The position numbers and the translations under genes were made by a program. 19,113 nucleotides of DNA from Gammaproteobacteria bacterium. GTDB lineage: Bacteria > Pseudomonadota > Gammaproteobacteria > UBA4575. The stretch is taken from the NCBI GenBank assembly GCA_027297825.1, contig JAPUHH010000172.1:1-19113 (forward strand), written 5' to 3'. Under the pieces are notes generated by a model. That model did no database searches, was not told the DNA's origin, and worked only from the letters and a program-made list of their open reading frames with translations. This document shows, one piece after another, positions 13,422-19,113 of the stretch (position 1 is its first letter; every line of letters begins with the position of its first letter).

Positions 13422-15398
13422 TTATCGTGCTGGAAGGATGGGGTACAGATGCGTACTCAGCCGGGACGGATTCTGATTAATCTTCCATTCAAACAATGCG
13501 GTGTACGCTAATATTGCACGCACGTATTCTCGAGTTTCTGTGAAAGGTATGGTGTCCACCCAAACATCGGCCGGCAATTCATTATCTTCGGGCAACCATC
13601 TTTTTACTCGATGCGGACCAGCATTATAAGCAGCAGAAGCTAATGCTCGATGCCCTTTGAATATATTCAACATATCACTGATATAACGACTGCCAAGATT
13701 AATATTGAAGCTAGGTGTGTTTAAATCTTGCCGGCGAGGCGATTTCAGCTTCAATATTTTTGCCATTTGCTTTGCAGTAGCTGGCATTAACTGCATCAGG
13801 CCTCTTGCGCCAACGGGTGATCGAGCCTGTTCATTAAAAGCACTTTCACGACGAATAATTGCATATACAAAAGCGGAATCTAGCTTTCTCTGCGCAGAAT
13901 ATTTATTCACCAAACTATCAAATGGTGTCGGGAAACGTACGGTTAAGTCATCAAAGTAGTTCCCTTTGGCAATAGTGCGAATTGCATAATCATGCCACTG
14001 CCATTGATGCGCCAAGTAAGCAGCAATTTGATATTGTCGCTCAGTAAAATTCTGCGTTGCATAATTCCATTCTCGCCGCGCATCAATCGGCTGATTTACC
14101 AACAACAGCTCCCTTGCACGTATCACTGCGGGTATCTGCGCAATTTTATCAATCTCATTCGCGCTATATTGAATAGGGACGTCATCGATACTGTAGGACA
14201 AGGCAATTTTATCCGCCGCTAAAAACCCATAATAACTGCGCTCAACCGCAATGCTTTGATAAATAACATTGGCATCTGATTGCAAGCCATTCTCAGCTAA
14301 TGATCGAGCTTTCTAGTACTGCCATTTCTCCTCTTCTTTTTCTTCTTCATTTAGCATAGCGATACCACGCAAAACCAAATCCCAGTCAAGACTTCGTAAT
14401 GCAGAGCGAATTCGCCACATACCTGTAGATGCATCTACCACATCTTTAGGCAGCTCATACATCCATGTAGGGGCTCTTGCATCATGCCCCCGCGCTGCAC
14501 GGAGTGCGAGATAACGTTCTACTTGGTCATGCAAATCCGAGCCAAAAGCATAGTTTTCTCGTAGCGCAAGCCATGTTGCATAAGCAGCAGTAAGATCTTT
14601 GCGTGCAAGTCGCTGCAATCCATGGCGAATAATCTGTCGATTAAGGTGATTATCTTTTTGCAGTGCCGCAGATAATAATTTCTGTTTAGGATTTGAATAT
14701 GTTGCCAACCAAAGTTGAGCACCAGCTTGCTCACTGGCAGTTAACTTCTTAGATAGGTGCTTTGCAAGTTCTACTTGGTTATTTTGCATGGCTAAGGCAA
14801 AGCGCTCCCATATTTGCTCTGTGGTTAGATGGCCTTGATCTTCATACCATTTAAATAATGGATCACATTGCTTAGGTTGAGATTTTCCGACCAACCAAAT
14901 ATCACGAACTTGACTGAGGTATTCCCGCTCATCACCTTGACGAATTTTGGCGCGTAAAAAATAACAGCGCAATTCCGTTGAAGTGTCATCTCGGTAATAT
15001 TTTAAAAAACTCTTCCAACGACCTTTTTTTTGCAACTGAAACAACCAAGTAAGGCGCATACGATTCACCAGCGGCCCATCATTAAAGGTTGTTAAAAATG
15101 CATCAACCTCTTCATCACTAACGTTTGCAAGTCTTGCAACCAGCTCGCCATGAACAAGATAAGGGTAAAGAGAGTAATCGACTAGTGTTGCTTGGTACGT
15201 ATAAAATTGGCTAATTTGGCGTTTACTCAACGCTTGGCGGGCTTTTTTATATAAGGTTCGTTCTGCATCCCAGGCCGTATCAACATCAGCGTAGGTTTGG
15301 CTCGCTCCTGTAGCAAACCAAGCTAATAAAATCCAAATAAGATGTTGAGTTTTGAAGCGAGGGCAACACAACGCGTGAAAACGCTGTGTTACCTGCAT
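13422..15398 (-). pseudogene. slt: Soluble lytic transglycosylase Slt, interrupted by in-frame TAG
   Basis: Periplasmic exo-lytic transglycosylase that cleaves peptidoglycan to 1,6-anhydromuropeptides. One continuous frame runs from ATG 15398 to TAA 13422-13424 (about 658 codons; E. coli Slt has 645), broken only by TAG at 14313-14315. The N-terminal part has a signal peptide cleaved after T-Y-A and the long alpha-helical U-domain. The part after the stop has the linker and the catalytic domain, with I-I-R-R-E-S-A-F-N (catalytic Glu), G-L-M-Q-L-M-P-A-T-A, N-I-N-L-G-S-R-Y-I and A-S-A-A-Y-N-A-G-P. Context at the break is K-W-Q-Y-[stop]-K-A-R-S-L-A-E-N-G, where Slt proteins have W-x-Y-W-x-A-R-A; the stop therefore replaces a conserved Trp (TGG to TAG). 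ATG 15398 is preferred over 15476, which lies within the bactofilin gene. Without readthrough the catalytic domain is lost. It lies 10 bp downstream of the bactofilin gene, probably in the same operon. Confidence 0.9.
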
Positions 15399-15408
15399 GA
15401 ATATATCT

Positions 15409-15834
15409 TTAGGCCGTGGAAATCTCTTCGAAGTTTTCAGAAGTAATACTCGCACTACGTTGCTCTGCTTGTTCATTCAATCCATTATTATCATGAACTT
15501 TCATGCTGCCATCAATCATCGCACCTTGTGCAATCGAAACACTGGTCCCGCTCACATTTCCGAATATTCTAGCACTTCCTTTAATCTCGATGTTGCCTCT
15601 CGCAAATACATCACCTTTTACGGTGCCACCGATTACAACATCATCCGTATGAATATTGCCTTCCCAAACTGCAGTTGAGGTTAATTCTACTAAACCATCG
15701 ATTTCACTATTGCCTTTAACCTGCCCACTGATCACGATAGAGCCCGATCCTTTGATATCACCCGTAATCGTAAAATCTTTGCCTATTATGGCCGCAGGCG
15801 CAGACACCCTATCTCGTAATTTGCGCAAACCCAT
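15409..15834 (-). CDS. Bactofilin
   Basis: Polymer-forming cytoskeletal protein of the bactofilin (DUF583) family, a beta-helical filament former linked to cell shape and to localisation of peptidoglycan enzymes. The core from about residue 15 to 115 shows the repeating pattern of Gly and small hydrophobics: I-T-G-D-I-K-G-S-G-S-I-V-I-S-G-Q-V-K-G, then V-I-G-G-T-V-K-G-D-V-F-A-R-G-N-I-E-I-K-G, then G-S-M-K-V. A basic N-terminus (M-G-L-R-K-L-R-D-R) and an acidic Ser/Glu-rich C-terminal tail flank it, both typically disordered. Start ATG 15834 is set by GGAGG five bases upstream; a TTG at 15846 lies on the other side of that site. The downstream partner slt begins 10 bp later. Confidence 0.94.
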   Translation of the reverse strand: MGLRKLRDRVSAPAAIIGKDFTITGDIKGSGSIVISGQVKGNSEIDGLVELTSTAVWEGNIHTDDVVIGGTVKGDVFARGNIEIKGSARIFGNVSGTSVSIAQGAMIDGSMKVHDNNGLNEQAEQRSASITSENFEEISTA

Positions 15835-16016
15835 AGATGCCTCCAAGCATTTTCAATTGGATTGATAAAGTATACCCCCATGCACCTTGCAACGTGCGAG
15901 TAATGATTGCAGCCTCCGACTGATGAGTAGAAAAATACTATGAGCTGACAATTTACTTAAGGTAAAGTTGAATTTATTTGCTGACTTTTCTACTTTCGGA
16001 TTATTATTCTTTTGAT

Positions 16017-16271
16017 ATGGATACCATTAAGACCTTTTATGCAGTCCTATATAACTCACCCCATTATTCCTTTGGCTGGGTAGTCTTTGCTTGCATGGCA
16101 ATTTTGCCAGCTATTGTTAGTGGCAACCTAGTCCAACATCACCTTACAAGACTCGCAAAAAGTAAAGCCAGCTTCGCTAAGGAGGGCAAACCGTTACTCT
16201 TCAATGCTGTTATTTTAGCACTATGTATTTGCATTATTGCACATGCATTTTACTTATACGTAATTATGTAG
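16017..16271 (+). CDS. Small membrane protein, hypothetical
   Basis: Unrecognised protein of 84 residues from ATG 16017; an in-frame TTG at 15978 would add 13 residues. Two hydrophobic segments are visible: F-G-W-V-V-F-A-C-M-A-I-L-P-A-I-V-S-G and L-F-N-A-V-I-L-A-L-C-I-C-I-I-A-H-A-F-Y-L-Y-V-I. A basic stretch between them (R-L-A-K-S-K-A-S-F-A-K) suggests a cytoplasmic loop, hence a two-pass inner-membrane protein. No Shine-Dalgarno stands out. It is divergent from bactofilin and convergent with the methyltransferase-like gene (2 bp apart). Function cannot be assigned. Confidence 0.6.
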   Translation: MDTIKTFYAVLYNSPHYSFGWVVFACMAILPAIVSGNLVQHHLTRLAKSKASFAKEGKPLLFNAVILALCICIIAHAFYLYVIM

Positions 16272-16273
16272 GT

Positions 16274-17481
16274 TCACTTTGCGGCTTTATGCACAACTCG
16301 ATACACCTTGATTTGATCCCGCTTTTCTTCACCTAATTTAGCCTCTTGTATTGAAGAGTAATGGCTTATTTCAACATTCTCTTGAATTTTTGCCGCCACT
16401 ATAGATGAGTATATTTGCACTTCACCAAACTTTTCTAACATGCTAGTAAAGTCTGACACATTAAGGTCATGCATATTTGACCCAAAATCCTCATAAACAA
16501 CCAGCAGCCCACCAGGCTTGACCTGTTCCCAAGCCCTATTGAGCATACCTTCTATATCTGACTTCCCCAGACCCACCAATGCATTCGTCAAACTAATTAC
16601 ATTCGATTTTTGTTTAAAATCTAGGTTAGCTGGAGCAGATTCCAGAATCTGATGACGGCCTTCCATATGTGGCGCAAAGTAGCTTTTGAAATTCTTTGCG
16701 ATTGTTTCCTGCTCGGTTGAAATATCATCGGTCAGGCCACTCATTACATCAACGTAAGGGCTTAATAATAAGTCGGTCATCAGCAAGCCATAGTCATCAC
16801 TGATGCTGTGAACGGTAAGCGGTGAATTTGCGCCAAAGGCATCCAAAATAATTCACTCAATAACGGCGCTATGTGTGTAATTGCGCCAAACTTTTTTCAG
16901 CGAACCAATATAAGTAGTTTGCAAAACATCACTGCTACCCGCTTCTACTATTCTTTCTAATGCAATATTTGAACGTTGCTGATAAAACCATTCAATCGTA
17001 CTCGGTATTGGGTCTGGCAATTTACGCCCGACTTGCAACGACATAACGCCATCATTTTCTGCTCTTACATTACTAAATCCAGTCCAGCGTTGACGACTTA
17101 AAAAATATTTTCTAAAAAGCTCCGCGACCAATAACCTTTCTCTTGCGCCTGTCCTTCTGGGTAGACTGGCAAAATGATGGCACCATTCGGTTTTAATACT
17201 TTCAAGAGCTGCAATAAAAAAGATGCGCCCCAATTATTGGCAAATAACGGCACGCTTATTCCAATATAAATTCTGTCAAAAAGATTAGGCTGAGAGGGAA
17301 AGAAAAAATTCGCCACCCGGCCATCCCTCATATCAAAACAACAGTGCGATGACGCGGGTGTCATACTATAGATATTATCATCTGGCCGAATTTGATTATT
17401 CTTATCGCGCTCCCCGGAAAAATAATAATCCAAGTCCTCGGTAATAAATTCTTCTGCAAAATGAAAAGCCGCGTGCGCCAT
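16274..17481 (-). pseudogene. Two-part methyltransferase-like gene with frameshift and in-frame TGA
   Basis: From ATG 17481 one frame reads M-A-H-A-A-F-H-F-A-E-E-F through L-L-K-V-L-K-P-N-G-A-I-I-L-P-V-Y to a TAA at 17098. The coding sense continues in the neighbouring frame (L-S-R-Q-R-W-T-G-F-S-N-V) across a run of six T on the minus strand near 17100-17105; one added T would restore a single frame. That frame reaches TGA at 16853-16855 and continues in the same frame as I-I-L-D-A-F-G-A-N-S-P, with a later W-E-Q-V-K-P-G-G-L-L-V-V-Y-E-D-F-G, to 16274. K-P-(N/G)-G followed by a hydrophobic strand is the post-motif-III look of class I SAM methyltransferases and occurs in both halves; I-L-D-A-F-G resembles a degenerate motif I. 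It may be one bidomain protein of about 400 residues with two lesions, or a frameshifted gene of about 209 residues followed by a separate gene starting at TTG 16846. Substrate unknown. Confidence 0.6.
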
Positions 17482-17604
17482 AATTATTTTTCTTATAAAT
17501 TTTTTGGTGGCAGGATTCTGCTAAATTCCAGCCTTGGTTTCAAGACCAAGCAACCGCGCTTTCTTGAAATATAGCGAATGCTCAAATAATAGACGGAAGT
17601 GGAT
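17482..17604 (-). promoter_or_regulatory. Leader of methyltransferase-like gene with alternative hairpins
   Basis: The 123-bp gap upstream of the ATG at 17481 contains two overlapping inverted repeats. CTTGGT (17533-17538) pairs with ACCAAG (17545-17550), or TTTCAAGA (17538-17545) pairs with TCTTGAAA (17562-17569); they share bases and cannot form together. A small GCAG/CTGC hairpin lies closer to the gene. No U-tract is present, so classical attenuation is not supported. Confidence 0.3.
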
Positions 17605-18159
17605 CTAATGAAGGCTAAGTGTCAATCCGCTTGCTTTTCCATGTCGAGACAAACTCTGCTTAGATGAATCCAGTCTGCGGCCATACCCCAGCAATCTACC
17701 AGAGCGCCCTCCTCTTCTGTGCTGGTCGCCAAAGTGCCGATTAGATTTATGTTGGAATCGATGACGCGGATGATTGGGGTGCAAATAACTAGTGTAGGGC
17801 ACTATATAGCGACTCTCACTTGGCTCATTCACATATATAACTTGTGGTGCAACGGGTTGCAGAGCTGCTTTTTGTTTGGCTTTTTCTAACTTTATTTTTT
17901 CACGCTCAATACGTTCTTCATGCAAACGCATCCATTGATTCATTATGGAGTAATAATTTTGTTCGGCAGCATTCGTTGCAGCATAGGTCGCATGCACTTC
18001 GATGATTGTCACCTTTGTCGCAGAAGAATTTGGCGCTGCATCAGAATAATGAGTAACCCCATTTTCATCGACCCATTTATGCACACCTTCAGCATATACA
18101 GGTGATAAGGCGTTACAAAATATAATCGCTACAACATTTAAGGATTTAATTCTATTCAT
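17605..18159 (-). CDS. DUF4124-domain exported protein
   Basis: Predicted periplasmic or envelope protein of unknown function. The DUF4124 signature V-H-K-W-V-D-E-N-G-V-T-H-Y-S-D-A-A-P directly follows a signal peptide (M-N-R-I-K-S-L-N-V-V-A-I-I-F-C-N-A-L-S) cleaved after V-Y-A. A charged helical stretch with coiled-coil character (L-H-E-E-R-I-E-R-E-K-I-K-L-E-K-A-K-Q-K) follows, and then a His/Arg/Ser-rich, probably disordered, basic C-terminus. ATG 18159 is chosen because it begins the signal peptide. ATG 18216, 2 bp after the upstream gene's stop, would add 19 residues and is possible by translational coupling. Length after the signal peptide is about 160 residues. Confidence 0.82.
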   Translation of the reverse strand: MNRIKSLNVVAIIFCNALSPVYAEGVHKWVDENGVTHYSDAAPNSSATKVTIIEVHATYAATNAAEQNYYSIMNQWMRLHEERIEREKIKLEKAKQKAALQPVAPQVIYVNEPSESRYIVPYTSYLHPNHPRHRFQHKSNRHFGDQHRRGGRSGRLLGYGRRLDSSKQSLSRHGKASGLTLSLH

Positions 18160-18218
18160 AATTATCAATGACTTTACTCTTAAATTAAGGTTATTCAAGA
18201 ATTCGAACAAATTCATAG

Positions 18219-18443
18219 TTATTCTTCAATTTTCTCCCATCCACTCAGGTCTTTTGGGCAAGAATGTTGCTCTAGTTGATCCCATATGGTGTAGCCTGAA
18301 TCTTGCTCATAAACGGCAATTGCAGCTTCTTCTGGTGTAACGAAAGTAAGTGTAGGCATGCCATCCACCCAAAGATCCCATAAGCCCATAGGCTCTATTT
18401 GAATTACGAATGTTGATATGTCTGTTTCTAATTTATACTTCAT
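18219..18443 (-). CDS. Small conserved hypothetical protein
   Basis: A 74-residue acidic, Trp-rich protein with no signal peptide or membrane segment. Notable stretches are L-W-D-L-W-V-D-G-M-P-T-L-T-F, T-P-E-E-A-A-I-A-V-Y-E-Q and the ending D-L-S-G-W-E-K-I. I cannot name the family. It starts at ATG 18443 and lies just upstream of the DUF4124 gene on the same strand, likely cotranscribed. It is divergent from the next gene, with 47 bp between the two starts. Confidence 0.65.
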   Translation of the reverse strand: MKYKLETDISTFVIQIEPMGLWDLWVDGMPTLTFVTPEEAAIAVYEQDSGYTIWDQLEQHSCPKDLSGWEKIEE

Positions 18444-18490
18444 ATTACAAATTATAACGTATCGTAGTTTAGGGGGCTTCTGATCTATTC

Positions 18491-18853
18491 ATGACCAAAG
18501 CAACTTTCTTTTTTCATGGTTTATTTCCTGATCACATTGAGGCTAATGAAGGCTTAGACAAACAAATCTGCAAAGTACTGTTTGATGTCGAGTTTGATAA
18601 GAAATTTCAGTCACACTTGCTCGCAGATATTTGGCCTGTAAATGAGGAAGAAGCAACACCTACATTTGAAGTACGCTATGACTTGCCCTTTGAGTGCAGT
18701 GAGTTCCCAAGAGCCGCCGTTAGGTACTACCAACAAGTTTCAGGCCCTCAATCAACCACCATTAGCCACAGCGGGCCCAAAGGCCCAATACCCAATAAAA
18801 ACGTATACCGCGTGCAATGGGAAGTCGAGCTAGAAGCCCAGGTGAAAAAATAG
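18491..18853 (+). CDS. Hypothetical protein
   Basis: Unrecognised 120-residue soluble protein starting M-T-K-A-T-F-F-F-H-G-L-F-P. It has an acidic central part with D-I-W-P-V-N-E-E-E-A and F-E-V-R-Y-D-L-P-F, and ends in alternating residues typical of a beta-strand, V-Y-R-V-Q-W-E-V-E-L-E-A-Q-V. No catalytic motif is visible. AGGGGG at 18471-18476 is a possible ribosome site but lies 14 nt from ATG 18491, longer than usual. The gene ends in TAG. Confidence 0.6.
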   Translation: MTKATFFFHGLFPDHIEANEGLDKQICKVLFDVEFDKKFQSHLLADIWPVNEEEATPTFEVRYDLPFECSEFPRAAVRYYQQVSGPQSTTISHSGPKGPIPNKNVYRVQWEVELEAQVKK

Positions 18854-18896
18854 ATCCCTCTATCTTGCGCATATACATCTAAACTAACTTTTATTA

Positions 18897-18914
18897 TGTA
18901 TAGAACCCTATACA
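18897..18914. terminator. Hairpin downstream of hypothetical gene
   Basis: TGTATAG (18897-18903) and CTATACA (18908-18914) form a perfect 7-bp stem with a 4-nt loop. A-T-rich sequence follows on both sides but there is no strong U-tract. It is the first of two hairpins in the gap. Confidence 0.35.
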
Positions 18915-18938
18915 AAATAATTCACAGACTCATAAAAC

Positions 18939-18961
18939 CTCAATACAAGGACTGTATTGAG
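18939..18961. terminator. 9-bp hairpin upstream of oligopeptidase B-like gene
   Basis: CTCAATACA (18939-18947) and TGTATTGAG (18953-18961) form a perfect 9-bp stem with a 5-nt loop. AACATTTTAATAA follows on the plus strand and GTTTTAT on the minus strand. It is either the terminator of the upstream gene or a structure in the leader of the next gene, whose start codon lies 30 nt downstream. Confidence 0.5.
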
Positions 18962-18991
18962 AACATTTTAATAATCGCATCCTCTGACAAT

Positions 18992-19113
18992 ATGACTACT
19001 TCATCAAATAACCCACCCATTGCTAAGAAATAACCACACACATTGGCCCTACATGGTCACACACGCAGAGATGACTATGCGTGGATGAAAGATCCAAACT
19101 GGCTTACGGTCAT
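18992..19113 (+). pseudogene. ptrB: Oligopeptidase B-like gene, N-terminal fragment with in-frame TAA
   Basis: From ATG 18992 the frame reads M-T-T-S-S-N-N-P-P-I-A-K-K, then TAA (19031-19033), then P-H-T-L-A-L-H-G-H-T-R-R-D-D-Y-A-W-M-K-D-P-N-W to the window edge. P-P-x-A-x-K-x-P-H-x-L-x-x-H-G-x-x-R-x-D-D-Y-x-W-x-x-D-P-N-W is the typical N-terminal signature of oligopeptidase B, a cytoplasmic S9 serine peptidase that cleaves after basic residues. The stop therefore interrupts conserved sequence in frame. A TTG at 19043 could act as a late start and skip only the first residues. The catalytic domain lies outside the window, so whether the gene is otherwise intact is unknown. Confidence 0.75.

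Noticed and set aside
15399..15476. N-terminal extension of Slt to ATG 15476
   Set aside because: It lies within the bactofilin coding sequence and adds residues before a normal signal peptide.
14313..16855. Stop-codon reassignment (TAG or TGA read as an amino acid)
   Set aside because: Intact genes in the window end properly in TAG (18491-18853 gene) and TGA (hydrolase, GTPase), and a TAA lesion is also seen, so reassignment does not explain the set.
1..19113. Mobile elements, CRISPR arrays, toxin-antitoxin pairs, tRNA or rRNA genes
   Set aside because: No transposase or integrase motifs, no regularly spaced repeats, no cloverleaf or rRNA-like stretches were seen on either strand by eye.

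Overview
The window looks like chromosome from a gammaproteobacterium of moderate-to-low GC. This is inferred from gene content and protein resemblance (MreB, MreC, MreD, RNase D, IbaG-type BolA protein, Slt-type lytic transglycosylase, bactofilin, YheT-type hydrolase, DUF4124 protein, oligopeptidase B); no database was searched. There are no phage, transposon, CRISPR, tRNA or rRNA signatures. Intact genes end in TAA, TGA and TAG, so the standard code applies.

Layout. Positions 1-2392 hold the rod-shape operon mreB (5' truncated by the window edge), mreC and mreD. A convergent dynamin-like membrane GTPase (2495-3904) and a ChaN/Tiki-like exported protein (4014-4973) follow on the minus strand. 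The ChaN-like gene starts only 13 bp from the divergent rnd gene (4987-6126). Next come ibaG (6267-6512), a minus-strand pair of small exported c-type cytochromes (6518-7220) and an HExxH-motif protein (7294-7839). The gap at 7840-8199 carries a candidate promoter-hairpin-terminator small RNA unit and a diverged second copy of its hairpin and tail. Downstream lie a frameshifted small gene (8200-8506), metY (8544-9818) and a YheT-like hydrolase (9848-10834). A 738-residue lipoprotein with a haem-binding domain at each end (10906-13122) follows on the minus strand, then a bactofilin-slt pair (15834 down to 13422), a small membrane protein (plus strand), a damaged methyltransferase-like gene, a DUF4124 protein and two small hypothetical genes. 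The window ends in the start of an oligopeptidase B-like gene.

Working together: mreBCD, bactofilin and Slt all serve cell shape and peptidoglycan turnover. The two small cytochromes and the large lipoprotein are exported electron-transfer proteins. MetY assimilates sulfur into homocysteine.

Two things stand out. First, a duplicated structured-RNA candidate at 7928-8081, whose two copies show compensatory base changes in the stem, a shared 16-nt tail, and for copy 1 a well-placed sigma70-type promoter and an intrinsic terminator. Second, an unusual load of apparent lesions in otherwise normal genes: an in-frame TAG in slt where the family has Trp, an in-frame TAA in the oligopeptidase B-like gene, a frameshift plus in-frame TGA in the methyltransferase-like gene, a one-base frameshift in the gene before metY, and an AUA codon where mreC should start. 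This suggests either a genome in early decay or an error-prone assembly; the sequence alone cannot decide.
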